A DNA stretch of 64,000 bases from Turnera subulata (GCA_028386065.3 JAKUCV010006778.1:124001-188000), one strand, 5' to 3'; numbered from the stretch's first letter, positions 1-11,667 are shown. Notes: a model not told the origin generated them from the letters alone. Made by a program: numbers and translations.

Positions 1-770
1 AGATAAGAGACCCTTCAACCAAAGAGAGGCATTGGCTCGGCACGTTCGACACGGCCGAGGAGGCTGCCTTGGCGTACGACCGTGCAGCCCGCTCCATGCG
101 CGGCTCTAAAGCTCGCACCAACTTTGTCTACTCCGATATGCCCCCAGCTTCCTCTGTCACCTCCATTATCTCCCCTGACGAGTCGCAGCACGACATGTCG
201 TCTCTCTTCTCCGCTGCTGCTGTTGCAAACAATGCTCTTCAGTACAGTAACCAGAATGACAACAGCACCCCACAGCTCTTCTTCACTGCTGATCATCATC
301 ATCATCATCATCAGGAGCAGTACCCTTTCAGTGCATTTACTTATAGTAATAACGATATAAGCAATAATAGCAGCTCGTTACCAACTGAAGATGCGTGGTT
401 TCAAGGGATTGGGGCTGGGGCCGGGGCTGGGGCTGGTGGCTCTTACCAGCCCATTACTTCTACAATGGATTCTGCTGCTCTTGGGTACGACCAGTTTTCC
501 AACAAGAGGGATAGTAGTGATCTCCCTCCTCTGCCACCCGATGTCAACTCCAGCTATTATGGGTCAGATATAGGCTTCTGGAATGATTCTTTTGGGTTCG
601 CCGTGGAGCCCACAAGTAATGGGCCTACTTCTGAAGTTGGTGGGTCATATTTGGGCTTTGACCCCAATGAGTTTGTGCAACATAGCCCATTGTTTGGAAG
701 GATGCCATCAGTTTCAGAAACAGTAACCGACGGGTTTGATTTGGGCTCGTCATCGGCATTTTTCTTCTAA
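1..770 (+). CDS. AP2/ERF transcription factor, ERF group VIII-b-like (LEP/PUCHI/ESR type), 3' part
   Basis: The reading frame is open from base 3 to the TAA at 768-770, so the N-terminus lies outside the window. The first residues are the second half of an AP2/ERF DNA-binding domain: [20 protein letters not shown], then the RAYD-element helix [13 protein letters not shown] and the end SKARTNF. The segment [20 protein letters not shown] directly after the domain is, from memory, typical of ERF group VIII-b (LEAFY PETIOLE, PUCHI, DORNROSCHEN/ESR), which controls meristem and lateral organ patterning. These proteins bind GCC-box-like DNA in the nucleus. The rest is low-complexity: a His run from a CAT repeat near 295-312, a Gly-Ala run near 415-435, a Pro stretch, and an aromatic-rich tail ending in FFF. 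No intron is seen in the visible part, as is usual for this group. Which paralog it is cannot be decided here. Confidence 0.9.
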   Translation, partial: IRDPSTKERHWLGTFDTAEEAALAYDRAARSMRGSKARTNFVYSDMPPASSVTSIISPDESQHDMSSLFSAAAVANNALQYSNQNDNSTPQLFFTADHHHHHHQEQYPFSAFTYSNNDISNNSSSLPTEDAWFQGIGAGAGAGAGGSYQPITSTMDSAALGYDQFSNKRDSSDLPPLPPDVNSSYYGSDIGFWNDSFGFAVEPTSNGPTSEVGGSYLGFDPNEFVQHSPLFGRMPSVSETVTDGFDLGSSSAFFF

Positions 771-773
771 GCA

Positions 774-806
774 TATAATACTATATACTATATATATATA
801 TATACA
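774..806. repeat. TA-rich microsatellite in ERF 3' UTR
   Basis: Alternating TA runs start a few bases after the ERF stop codon. They probably lie in the 3' UTR. No clear poly(A) signal was fixed. Confidence 0.7.
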
Positions 807-1246
807 CCTACCTACTTATAAAAATAATAGTAATATGGTTTTTGTGTCCACAGTTCTTGGACCATTTTTAGTGTTTCTTTCATGAGTTATGGGTTTTATA
901 TTTGGGATGGACAATGGTAAAGAGGGAATTTCTGTTGTCCCGAAGGATGAAGATGGCGAGGTGTCAGAGTTTGCTTTTGGAAGCAAATTGCATCCTCGAG
1001 AGTCATTGCTTTTTGATGAGAGTGTATTGCGTCTTTCTATTGTAAATGCAAAATGGTTTGGTTCCCATGTTTATAAGCCTTTTTATGCCTGCCTTCTCTA
1101 AGTCGTGCCTTTTCTTTTTCTTTTTTTTTTGGAAAAATCGGATGAATTCCTTAAAACTCGAAGGCAACGCTGTGGAAAATTTACATTGAAATTCTTTTAA
1201 ATTCAAATTCACAATTGATTTCATAATAAATTCAAATTCTAAATTT
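807..1246. other. Intergenic DNA downstream of the ERF gene
   Basis: A short open stretch at 889-1101 has no recognisable domain and is probably chance or 3' UTR. The AT-rich arm at 1213-1244 is complementary to 1302-1333 inside the neighbouring MITE, forming a second inverted repeat that overlaps the element edge. Confidence 0.5.
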
Positions 1247-1735
1247 TTATAGTCGGTTTGGTATTAATTTGGAATTGAAATTGAATTCAAATCATTACAA
1301 ATTTAGAATTTGAATTCATTATGAAATCAATTTCCATGTTTGGTATATTTTTTAATAATGAGGAATTGAATTCAATTCCAATATTTGGTATAAATCAAAT
1401 TATCAATTGAATTGCTAAAATTACCTAAGTTGTTCTTTTGCTAAAAAAATTAAAATAAAAGTATAGGGTCATTTTTGTTATTTAGACATACTAATACTTT
1501 TCCAATGGAATTGAATTCTAAATCCAATAAGTTTTGCCTGGATTTGAAATATTACCAAAATATTGATCTAAAAATAAAAAATAAAATTCAATTCCTATTT
1601 TAAGTTAAGTAGAATTATACCAAACTAAGGAATTGATTTCAATTCTTGAAATTGAATTCAATTTCATGATATCAAACGGGCTATTAATGATTTGAATTCA
1701 ATTCTAATTCCAAATTGATACCAAACGGACTGTTA
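1247..1735. mobile_element. MITE with about 47-bp terminal inverted repeats (PIF/Harbinger-like)
   Basis: The left end (1251-1297) reads AGTCGGTTTGGTATTAATTT and onward. The reverse complement of the right end (1685-1731) reads AGTCCGTTTGGTATCAATTT and onward, and the arms match at all but four or so of 47 positions. TTA flanks both ends (1247-1249 and 1733-1735), which fits the 3-bp TWA target duplication of PIF/Harbinger (Tourist) elements. The interior is AT-rich with many GAATTGAATTCAATTC-type dyads and has no coding capacity. The family assignment rests on the TSD and the GTTTGG-type end and is an inference. Confidence 0.72.
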
Positions 1736-4384
1736 GTTATTGGCAACTGAAAGTGCCAAAAAATAACTCTCAAGTTAGAGTTTAGTAAATTTGCCATGTG
1801 TAGTCTGGGATATGTATTTAATTTCGTTGCTGATCACTGGTGAGTTGCCTTTTTATCTCACTTCTTATCTCTCTTCAAGTGTGTTTAGGTGTTCAGGTGG
1901 CAGCTTAGTTGTTTGGGATATTACTAATGAACATGCCACCGTGAGTATACTTGCTTTTTTCCCCACGAAACTAATCCGAATGGATAGCACTCTTGTTTTT
2001 TTTGGTCTGGATAGCACTCTTGTTGTTGCGTACTTCATAAGTTTAGACAAGAATCAAGCATTGGATGTTATTTAAGGAATAGTACTCAATGTGGGTATTA
2101 TAATTAGGTGGATCTATTCAGTTATAAATTTTTCTTAATCATGTTCCATAATTTTTAAATTATAGAAAACATAGATGCTAGGTACATAATTCCCAAGCAA
2201 TTCTTAAAAGAAATGATGAGTTAGAAACCAATTGATATTTACGTAAAATAAATTGTAAAATAGTGCAAACTAGTCTGCAAATAACATAATTCTCAACTAA
2301 TTCTCGAAAGAAATGATGAGCAAGAGTGTAGTACTTCACCACATGGATAATTTAATTATTCTGAATACTGTTATCACTTAAATGAAAATAAATATCAAGC
2401 TAAAGTTTTTTTAATAGTGGGAATTAATTCTTTGTCTAAAAAAGTTATCACTGGGGGAGGCTAGCTTATGAAGGCTAGCTTATGAAATGCATTGTCTAGT
2501 ATGCCACCAACCTTAATGAGGACTTTTCGGAAAAAAAAAAAACCATTAATGAGAACATACCATAGTTCTTATTGATCAATCAAGAGGGCGGTTAATAATG
2601 GGTGAAAAATTAAGAGAATTTTTTTTTTGGTAGGATAGTAAGAGGAACTCAGTGAGAGAGTCATGGCAAATTCACCAATGGAAAATACTCCAAATTTTCA
2701 GATAATTAATGGGCACAACCTTATTCTTTGGAGGATTATACGTTGAAAATAACTAGCATTATTAACCAAAAATTCTAGTTGGTCCGCCATTTATCATCGC
2801 GAATGGCAGAGCCTTTAAATTTTGAAAATTGGTGGATATGTAGTTACTTTATAATGCTAAATTGGGAGGACTGAAAAATTGTTGTAGTTCTTCAATAATT
2901 ACATAGAATCCATGTAAAATACTAGCAACTAGGGTAGCTTTACGAGGTTCTTAACGCATGTGCCGATGGAAATAACAACGTGGTTACAAAAAGGGCAATT
3001 CAAGAACCGTGGCTAGCTTCTTTTTCTTTCCTCTTCTTCTTCTTTTGTCCAATTCTTCATCATCTTTTACATACAGAGAATTTAATGAAGACGCGTTCAC
3101 ATTTGGATACATGTATGTGATGTCGCCATCACCATTGTCACCATAAAGATGCAACTCGGTTTTCTTGAAAAAAAAAAAAACACTTGTAAAGAGCAGTGTG
3201 GACCATACCCTCCCCTGCATTTTCCCCTGTCTGCTACGCGTATCAGCAGCGTATGGCGTTTATTTCAAGAGACTAATTTCTTCTCTATTTTGGTCTCAAG
3301 AAGTCAAGTCTTCACCTCAATTTTTATGGTTCTTTTCTTCTTCACTGCCAAAAACATTATATACTACCTTACCATAAACATCAAGTCAATATGTTATATG
3401 TAGATTGTGTATAAAAATAACAAAAAATACGCTTGAACAATTTTGGTGTTCAAATGAAAAGAGCAAAGTGCTGTAGAAGTCACAGTGACAACTATAATAG
3501 TAAACCCACGGACTTCTTTCGTTGAACCGGCGGCACTACTAGTACTAGGAACATTAATTCTCAGTGGGTTGAACGCATAGGCTGTGAAATTAAATTCAAT
3601 TGAATAGTTGCAGAATCAGAATCAGTCAAGTAGTCTCTTCTCTCCCCTGCAGTCCAGCAGGGGTGTGAAAAGTGCATCCAATTTTGGTACCAAACTACAC
3701 GCACGAGTCCTCGAGTGTTTTGACTTTTCATAACATACAACTGGACTTTGACCTTTTCTGCTTTTTCTTTGTTTCTTTTTCTCCCCCTTTATTTTCCACG
3801 AAAAACTTCAACCAAAGTCGTCTTTGAAACATTTGATATTAATTTGCTCAACTTGGTCCATTGAAGCTGGTAATTAATGTTGGAGTTTCAGCGCACAGAC
3901 TCCAGAATCTAGGTACGTACCTTGCATTTCAAGATTCTTCTCTTTTCAGGCAAGTAAGTTTCTCTTTCTCTTCTGTTCATGCCTTTGCTGTGCTTGCTTA
4001 GTATCTTTTTTTTACTCTTGTTTCTGCTCCATGCATGTTTCACTGGTCACATAACAACCGATTCAAGCTGCGTAATCTCATAGGAAGCACCACTATAAAC
4101 ATATGAATCCCTCCAAATAACTATTGCTTGAGCATCCATCAAGACCTATATGATGAACACAAATGACTGCACGAATCCCACTATAAATTCCCCTTGTTCT
4201 CTTAAAATGAAGCGTAAAATTTCTCTTGAAGTGCTTGTATATAAAGGGTAATTTAAATTCTAAAACTTTTAAAATTGTCATTCTCTGATTCTACAATTCC
4301 CTCGTTCATGATGTGTTGTCCATAGTGAATAAAAGCAATCCTAGCTGTTGTGCTGCTAAGTAGTTCTTGAATTTTTAGGTCAGG
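1736..4384. other. Intergenic region and likely promoter/leader of the U-box gene
   Basis: About 2.6 kb with no supported gene; small open stretches at 1791-2075 and 3149-3403 have no recognisable domain. The right part probably holds the promoter and leader of the U-box gene. A possible leader intron runs from CTAG|GTACGT near 3912 to a TTTTTAG|GT acceptor near 4379. Transcript data would be needed to set the start site. Confidence 0.45.
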
Positions 4385-4417
4385 ATGCATCCAGAGAGTC
4401 CTGAAGATTTTGACTGA
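4385..4417 (+). promoter_or_regulatory. Possible short upstream ORF before the U-box start codon
   Basis: An ATG at 4385 opens an 11-codon frame (MHPESPEDFD, stop TGA) that ends 70 bases before the predicted main start at 4488. If it lies in the mature leader it could dampen translation of the E3 ligase. This is inferred from position only. Confidence 0.35.
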
Positions 4418-4487
4418 ATCATCCGACCAAGTGAACAGTTTTTTACACCCCCTGCACCTGATTTTGAGTCATCTCAGACATCCTCCA

Positions 4488-7400
4488 ATGGATTTCGGTA
4501 GTGTTGGGATTGAGGATGTGGGTGCAGTGGTATTGCAGGAATTATGGAACAAGGTAGCTTTTCTGGCAATGGACCTTGTCAGTGAAACTAAGGATGTTGT
4601 TCTTGAAAAGAAAAGTTTGCAGGAATTCTCTAGCACTATCTTTGAGTTAAGCACTCTCCTACAGATGATGGATACTCAAAAGGTTGAAGCTGCGATGGGT
4701 TCCGAGGCTATGAAATCTGCCTTAATGTTATTGCATAGTCACCTGACAAAAGCACACAAGATCATCAAAGACTACAAATCTGGAAGCCGAATTCGCCTCT
4801 TACTTAGCTCACAATCCATCCTATCACAGATGAAGGATTTGGCAAACGAGATAGCCACAACACTTTCCTCATTTCAGCTTGTCAATCTTGATGTTTCGCT
4901 CAACTTGAAGACCAGGGCAGACCAAATAGTTAATGATCTGAGGTCATTACAATTTCAGTCTGCAGCTGGGACAGAGTTAATTGCTTCAGAGATCCAGAGT
5001 TCAATATGGGAGAGCAACATGAACAGAGAGAATGCCAGGAAGCTCCTGGAGAAGATTGCAGAAGCTGTTGGTATACGCGCGAGTGCATCTCTGGTGCAGG
5101 ATGAATTAACACTTATTAAGAAAGAAAAGGAAGAGCTGGAAGATCAGAAGAAGCAGGCAGAGGCACTTCAGCTAGCTCAACTAATTCAATTGTTGTACAG
5201 TACAGAAATTGTAACAAGGCCGCCTTATGATGATGGTGTTGCCACATACCACCAGGAATATGCAATCACTTCATTTGTGTGCGCCCTGTGCCATGAGATG
5301 ATGACAGATCCAGTAGCTCTTGTCTGTGGCCACAGCTTTGAGAGAAAGGCAATCCAAGATCATTTCAACAGGGGAAAGAAGAATTGTCCCACATGTGGAG
5401 AGCTTCTCCATTGTTTGGACCTTACTCCCAATTTTAATCTTCGAAGCTCGATAACAGAATGGAAGAAAAGAGACATGGACTTAAGATTCCAAGCTGCCGT
5501 TTCTGGCATCAACTCTAATGAGAAATCTAGACAGAATAAGGCCTTTGAAGATATGCAAACTTTGGTGGAAATGTCTGAGTATGCACTTAAATTTTCCGAG
5601 CAAGGGCTCATGCCAAAATTGGTGGATATTATGAAGGAAAACAAGGTGAACAGAACTGCAACAATGAAATGTCTGTATTTGATGGCCAAGCACAGTGAGG
5701 ATCAAAAGGTTAGTAAAACTTCTATATCAACTGTCTTCTCATTTGAGTTTCTTTTCCTACTGTTTTCCCAAGAGCCCTGTTTTGTTTTGAAGTTGCAGGA
5801 GGCCATGGTAGGAACAGGCGTCATTCGCCACATCGTGAAGCAGATTTACAGAGGTGAACATGGAGCTGATGCTATTGCAGTTCTAATGGAGTTGTCCAAA
5901 AGAGAATCCCTTAGAGAAAGCATAGGGAAAACTAAAGACTGCATTCCGCTTTTGGTTTCTTTGCTCCAAAATGACGATGCAGACGTCAAAGAGAAAGCTT
6001 GGAACACATTGGAGAACCTTTGTGCAAATACTTCTTTCATTATCAAGATGGCTGAAGCTGGACACTTCCAACCATTTGTTGCTCGTTTCAACCAAGGTAC
6101 ATGCACAAAAAAGAAAGAGGCACTTCGACACTGTGTGAAGCTTTCTATAACTACACTGTTATTGAACTATACTCCTTTTGCAGGACCCCAAGAGAGCAGA
6201 GCATCCATGGCTGCTGACTTGCTGAGGATGACACTCAAGGAAGCTAGCATCAAGTACTTGAAAAACAAGCAGTTCATACAAAATCTAGTAAAGATGCTGT
6301 CTTCAAACTCCCCAGCATATAAGTTAGCTGGTCTCAAATGCATCAAAAAGCTAATAGTGTGGCCCAAGATTGTAAAGCAGCTTCTATCAGACCCTGGCAC
6401 GGTACCAAATCTGCTTGGAATAATCTCATTTGTCAGGTCTGATGCACATGTGAAGCAAGAAGCTGGAGAGATCCTTGCTCTACTGGTTGGAGGGTGTCAG
6501 CATCCCGAAATCCAGACGAATCAGGGCCTGCTGGAGCTGCAATCTGAACACAACATCAATTTATTTTTGCACTTGACTACCGGTTCTGAACCCAAAAGTA
6601 GGATTCAATTCCTGAATCTGTTACTTCAGCTCAGCCAGAAATCAGAGGCGGTTCGAGACCTAATAAGATCGAACAGGGATGCAGTTTCTCAACTGTTTTC
6701 TTCCCTGGATGAAAATGAAAGTGAGGTGAAAAAATTGGCAATGAAATTCATAATCTGCATATCTGATGGGCATTCTGATGGAGTTCCACTCCCAGACTCT
6801 CATTCAAAAGAAGCTGCGATCAACAAATTGGTAACTATCCTAACCAGTTCACCTGACATTGAAGAAAGGTCTTTTGCTGCAGGGATCATCAGCAAACTTT
6901 CCAAGGAAGATGCCGATGTTGATGCAATATTACAGAAATCAGAAGCACTTAAAGCAATTCGGGAAGTGATTTGTAGTGGGGAAGAAATGCTTGACAAGAT
7001 CAGAATACCGGCCAATGTGGATATACCACTGCTGGAGAATGCTCTAGCAGCACTTCTGCGATTCACAGAACCCACCAAACCTGAACTTCAGAGAGAAGTA
7101 GGTAAGCTTGAACTGTATCCTTCACTGGTTCGAGTCCTCTCCAGGGGAAGTTCACTTGCCAAGAAGCGAACAGCAACAGCAATTGCACATTTATCCCAAT
7201 CCAGCAGTTTGTCCATGAGTAGCACATCCAATCCCATCATGTCAGTACCAGCAGCAGAGAGCTCTTTTCCACTGCTTCATGTGATGAACTTCTTCCCCAA
7301 CATTTCCTGGTGCTGCTCAACAACACCACACGGCAGAAGTCTGTGCAGTGTTCATGGTGCAGCCTGTTCAGCAAGGCACACATTCTGCCTTGTCAAGGCA

Positions 7401-7766
7401 GATGCAGTGAAGCCCCTGGTCCAAATATTGAGGGAGACCGAGCCCGATGTGGCCGAGGCTGCTCTAACAGCACTTGAAACATTGCTGGCAGACCACAGCA
7501 CAATGTCGCATGCAACTGCTGTGATTGTGGAGAGTCAAGGGCTGGTGGCCATTCTACAAGTTCTAGAGAAGGGAAGCTTGTCCGCCAAAGCTAAAGCACT
7601 AGACCTTTTACACAAGATCATCAAGCATACCAAGATCTCCCAACCATTGTTCCAAAGGTCGGAGAGGATTCTCATCCAGCTTCTTCATGAAGATGAACTT
7701 AAAAAGAAAGTGGCTCTGGTGCTCAGGCAGATGAAACTCATCCCCGAGCAATCTTCCTACTTCTGA
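4488..7766 (+). CDS. U-box/ARM-repeat E3 ubiquitin ligase, PUB42/43/44 (SAUL1) type
   Basis: Predicted exons 4488-5708, 5799-6096 and 6184-7766 give 1033 aa. Introns of 90 and 87 nt (AAG|GTTAGT...TTGCAG and CAAG|GTACAT...TTGCAG) are multiples of three without stops, so unspliced DNA reads as one longer frame. The start is the ATG before DFGSVGIED; the frame upstream has no ATG, only TTG. An N-terminal helical domain (about 1-250) is followed by a U-box at about 263-336 (FVCALCHEMMTDPVALVCGH, then NCPTCGELL, the E2-binding surface). Armadillo-type helical repeats run to the C-terminus. A Cys-rich insert (WCCSTTPHGRSLCSVHGAAC, then CLVKADAV) near residue 890 resembles PUB42/43. The protein should move ubiquitin from an E2 to targets; SAUL1/PUB44 acts in senescence and immunity, but the target here is unknown. 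The length suits the longer PUB42-like members. Confidence 0.9.
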   Translation: MDFGSVGIEDVGAVVLQELWNKVAFLAMDLVSETKDVVLEKKSLQEFSSTIFELSTLLQMMDTQKVEAAMGSEAMKSALMLLHSHLTKAHKIIKDYKSGSRIRLLLSSQSILSQMKDLANEIATTLSSFQLVNLDVSLNLKTRADQIVNDLRSLQFQSAAGTELIASEIQSSIWESNMNRENARKLLEKIAEAVGIRASASLVQDELTLIKKEKEELEDQKKQAEALQLAQLIQLLYSTEIVTRPPYDDGVATYHQEYAITSFVCALCHEMMTDPVALVCGHSFERKAIQDHFNRGKKNCPTCGELLHCLDLTPNFNLRSSITEWKKRDMDLRFQAAVSGINSNEKSRQNKAFEDMQTLVEMSEYALKFSEQGLMPKLVDIMKENKVNRTATMKCLYLMAKHSEDQKVSKTSISTVFSFEFLFLLFSQEPCFVLKLQEAMVGTGVIRHIVKQIYRGEHGADAIAVLMELSKRESLRESIGKTKDCIPLLVSLLQNDDADVKEKAWNTLENLCANTSFIIKMAEAGHFQPFVARFNQGTCTKKKEALRHCVKLSITTLLLNYTPFAGPQESRASMAADLLRMTLKEASIKYLKNKQFIQNLVKMLSSNSPAYKLAGLKCIKKLIVWPKIVKQLLSDPGTVPNLLGIISFVRSDAHVKQEAGEILALLVGGCQHPEIQTNQGLLELQSEHNINLFLHLTTGSEPKSRIQFLNLLLQLSQKSEAVRDLIRSNRDAVSQLFSSLDENESEVKKLAMKFIICISDGHSDGVPLPDSHSKEAAINKLVTILTSSPDIEERSFAAGIISKLSKEDADVDAILQKSEALKAIREVICSGEEMLDKIRIPANVDIPLLENALAALLRFTEPTKPELQREVGKLELYPSLVRVLSRGSSLAKKRTATAIAHLSQSSSLSMSSTSNPIMSVPAAESSFPLLHVMNFFPNISWCCSTTPHGRSLCSVHGAACSARHTFCLVKADAVKPLVQILRETEPDVAEAALTALETLLADHSTMSHATAVIVESQGLVAILQVLEKGSLSAKAKALDLLHKIIKHTKISQPLFQRSERILIQLLHEDELKKKVALVLRQMKLIPEQSSYF

Positions 7767-8927
7767 AATTGTCTCCCCTGTAAGCAAGAAAAAAACATCC
7801 AGTCTGCTGCCATAGACCAACACCAAGAGTAACAAATGATACCACACAATTGATAGATATGGACATCGACAGTGAATGGATCTCTTGTCCAAAACAGTAT
7901 GTACATTTCTTCCATCTGTTGTATACTAGATATGAGGTAAATCACATGCATGTATCTCACCAGTGACGAGCTAACATAAGATGCACACATATTAAATAAT
8001 TTAATAGTGGAATAAATTAGATGCCGAGACCGTAAAGGCTAATCTTTGTTTGTTTCTTTCTTATACATTACAGTTCCCTAATTTGGGTGGCTGAAAATGT
8101 AGAATGCTTAACCAGTAAGCTGAGCTGTCTAGCCAACTCTAAAAAAGGTAGTGACCCAGCAAGTTGCGTTGCCCGTCTACATTTTACCCTCCCGGGTCAA
8201 ACTGCACTAACCCTCTCAATAAAAAAAAAAAAATACAAAAATCACTTTTTATGGTTTCTTTAAATTTAAATTTTGTTGTCACTAAATGCTTAAAAAAACA
8301 AAAATCAAACTGTCTAGCCAAACATGTTTTTAGTTTTTTTTAGGAAAAATAAACCAAAAACCAAAAACTGCAACGATACCAAACATGCCAACTTTTAAGT
8401 TTCTCGGATTAACAACTTTATAGTTGAACCCATACCAAACTCCGATAGCTTGCAGATTTTGGACATGTGGATTTTGGATTTGTGTCCCTATTTCTTTCTT
8501 CTTTCTTTTTCTTTTTTTTTTCTTCTTCTACTTTTTTTTTTCTCTTTTCTTCTGGAAAGAAGGAAGAAAATAAAATGTGTAAAGGAAAAAAAAACATGAA
8601 AAGAATCACTATCCAACACCAATCCAACCTCAATCCACCACCAACTCACATCCAAATTGTCCGGAATCAAATCGATTATGGCGACCAACAACAACCCCAC
8701 CGCCGGCCAACTCCATCCACCACCAATAATACCAAATAGCCCACGCCAATAATAGAACTTTTTGGCCTGGGTGTTTGTGTTGGGTGGGAGTCTTATGGCG
8801 GGGGCTCGTTGGGGCGGTAGACAGGGGAAGGGAAACTTCCGACCAGGGGGGGTCGATTGGCTGGGATCAAAGGAGACTGGGCTATTTGGTATTCTTGGTG
8901 GTAATATTGGCCTGGGCTAATTGTCGA
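7767..8927. other. Intergenic DNA after the U-box gene
   Basis: The first 200-300 bases are probably the U-box 3' UTR. The rest includes a pyrimidine-rich tract (about 8487-8555) facing a purine-rich tract (8556-8605) and simple A/T runs. Open stretches here are low complexity, and I support no gene. Confidence 0.5.
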
Positions 8928-9401
8928 AAAAGTAATTTTTTGTTGAGTAGATTTTTTTTATTTTGATTTTTTTATAAGAAAAGTAATTTTTTATTGCATT
9001 TTTTGCAAAAAGAAATAATTTTTCTTGTTGAGTAGAATTCTTATTTTTCTTTTTGGTAAAAAAATAAATTTTTTGTTTAAGTAGAATTCTTTTTTGCCTT
9101 TTTTGTTTAAAAAATAATTATGGCTATTCCCTTTTGTCTTCTTTTGTAAAAAAATAATTTTTTTTAGTAGAATTCTTTTTTAAATTATTTTTGAGTAGAA
9201 TTTCTTCTTTCTATTTTTTGCAAAAAAAATATGTTTTTGTTGAGTAGAATTATCTTTTTTCTTTTTTTAAAAGAAAATAATTTTTTGTTTGAGTAGAATT
9301 TGTTTTTGCCTTCTTTGTAAAAAAAAATAATTTCCAGTTGAGTAAAATTCTTTTTTGTCTTTTTTGTAAAAGAAAATAACTTTTTGTTTGAGTAGAATTT
9401 T
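8928..9401. repeat. Degenerate T-rich minisatellite, about 55-60 bp units
   Basis: About eight units each contain a GAGTAGAATTC-like word, a T-rich run with CTTTTTTG, then GTAAAAAAATAATTTTTTG. Unit length varies. The array stops exactly where the SIRE-like LTR begins (TGTTGGCC at 9402), so the element may have inserted at its edge. Confidence 0.75.
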
Positions 9402-10443
9402 TGTTGGCCCAAAAGTACCTAAGAGGGGAAGGGTGAATTAGGCTTTGAACTTTTTCGAACTAGAAAGATTTGTTTTTTGTGATACCAAATCTTTGTAGTG
9501 CTTGGTGAGTGTTGTGAAGCAAGAATGCGAGTAAAGGGAGTAAGAGAGAATGAACACAAGTGATTTAGAGTGGTTCCCCTCACCAGGTACTCTACTACCT
9601 AAAGGTTCCTCCCTTTAGGATTTCAACACTCACTATCCTTAGGTTTTTGCGGGTTCAACCTTAACCTTTACAATCACAAGCTTTTCTAGGCTAAGCTCAA
9701 ACCTTTACAAGAATTTCACAGGCTCAGCTCTAACCTACACTCAAATCTAATCCTAGACTTGAGTACCCAGCAAATCTAATCCAAGACTTGCTTACAAATT
9801 GCCCTTTAAAAGTGTTTTACAAAACAAGCAGAAAAACCAAATTAAATACCAAAATTTTTAGCACAAGTGTATACTCAGATTTTGCACAATAGCTGGGATA
9901 AATGTTCAGAGGTGTAATGGACCCTTTTTATAGAATCTTAGTGTGGGAGAAAGTAGCTGCAATGGATCTTTGTACTCATAGTTGACTTGAGTTCATTAAA
10001 TTTTCAGTTTGGTACTGTTGCGCCATGTCAACTCCTTGGTTGCAAAGAATTACCAAATCTGGAAAGTTTGGACCACCTTCTTGGGTTGAGTAGGAGTTAG
10101 GTGGGAAAATCTTCTGCACTTTGATAAATTCTTCCCTCTTACTTGTACACCGATTCAAACCGTTGGAAGTGGGTTTTAATTGCTTGGAGGACCACACGCA
10201 ACTTGCACAAAAGGTTGAAAGTGACAGCTCGCAGATATGGTTGCAACAAAAACTATCTGGCGTGTTTCTGAAATATGGTTTTAGCAAAAACTATAACTCC
10301 TCCTGTAAGCTAAAATCAACACAAGGAAGGCTCAAAGCAATCTTGTTATTTGTTAGCCATCAAAACTAATTATCCATCATGACAAAATATGGTTAACTCA
10401 CTAATCAACATTAGGAGGTGACTAACCTAATTTTTGGTCAACA
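9402..10443 (-). mobile_element. LTR of a SIRE/Maximus-like Ty1/copia element, minus orientation
   Basis: The block begins TGTTGGCC and ends GGTCAACA, so it has TG...CA ends and short inverted repeats in either reading. Directly right of it lies ATCTCCCCCTTTTTGATGAT, whose reverse complement ATCATCAAAAAGGGGGAGAT is the polypurine tract next to the 3' LTR of SIRE-type copia elements (family knowledge). Hence this is a 3' LTR of 1042 bp read on the minus strand. A diverged relative lies in the opposite orientation near 37.05-38.04 kb. No matching 5' LTR or pol gene was seen. Confidence 0.72.
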
Positions 10444-11059
10444 ATCTCCCCCTTTTTGATGATCACAAATTTGTGTTGATTTCACTTATAGGGCTTAAAA
10501 GATTTTCATAAAATTTTAAATGCTCACCGTGTTTTGTTGCTCCCCCTTTCCAAGATATTTTTGTAATTCAGCAAGGATAAATTTTGAAAACGATTAAAGC
10601 ATGCCTTGTGAATTTCTGTCTTAGCATGTCTACCAAGACATCCTCCCCCTTTGGTTTGTAATTTCTACATTCATACTAGATACAATGGAAAGACTGGGGT
10701 CATTGCTAGATACACATGCCATATTGTTGATTGTATTCGGGCCTTTTTTGTAGTCATAAGGTCTCTCTTTTCGGCTTGTATTTCATGAAATTATTATTGT
10801 CAATCGAGTCTGCCTCTCTCAAGAAGTTTCACTACAAATTTGATCATCAATTGTCATACATCTCCGATGGTCTCTCAAAGAGCACTCTGGTTTCCCACTA
10901 ACCCCTCACTGAAATCGATAGTCTACCTTTCCATTAGTCAACCGAGTATACCCAGCCCGAGTGGTCTTTTTCTTGCCCAAACTTCATGGTCTCAGTATTT
11001 TGTGTCTATGGTTGCTACTCCAATAAAAAAGAAAAAAAAACAGAAAAAAGAATAAAAAA
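10444..11059 (-). mobile_element. Remnant of SIRE-like internal 3' region, then unassigned DNA
   Basis: This contains the polypurine tract complement at 10444-10460 and further CTCCCCCTTT words near 10541 and 10645, as expected upstream of a SIRE 3' LTR. No protein domain could be read. From about 10740 the origin is unclear. A short A-rich run lies at 11023-11075. Confidence 0.45.
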
Positions 11060-11667
11060 GGGAAAAGAAAAAAGAGTCCGTGAGGTTGAAAACCCGGAAG
11101 GGCGCCCTAGGCAAAAGTTAGGACAAGCCTGCTAAATTGAAAACCCGAGAGGGCGGCCTAGGCAAAAGTTAGGGCCACAATGAAATTGGGATAGTAGCCA
11201 ATGACAACAAAGAGACATCCATATGATAGATCACATTGCTCCGTTAATCCTCAAAGAAAAGAATGCTCCTCAAAGACAGACCACTCGGTTGACCATGTCA
11301 TCATCAAAAGGGATATAGAATCATCTGGGCACATTGCCTCCATTGATTTTCGAAGGGATACCATTCATCCATCCACCTTGCCTTGATTGAAGAATTTATC
11401 CATCAAAATCTTTTTGACAAGAAGTGCTCCCCTTTGGGTTCCCAGCTAGAATTTAAGGTGAATGGGTTCATAATCATTGATAATCTTTTTCTTTGAGGCT
11501 TTGGAGTTTTTGATGGGATAACTCACTTTTTCTCAAGTTGCTTAACTTTCACCTTAGCTCGAATAATTTTCAATGCTCATGCATCATACTAGGGGCACCT
11601 GTATCCAAACGCACCATGTAGGTGTAGATCGCACTTGCGTCCATACATGTAGAAGTAAATGGGACTT

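Noticed and set aside
889..1101. 70-codon frame after the ERF gene
   Set aside because: No domain, likely 3' UTR or intergenic chance.
4469..7892. Minus-strand open frames across the U-box gene
   Set aside because: They overlap a strongly supported plus-strand gene, have no known domain, and follow its codon bias on the other strand.
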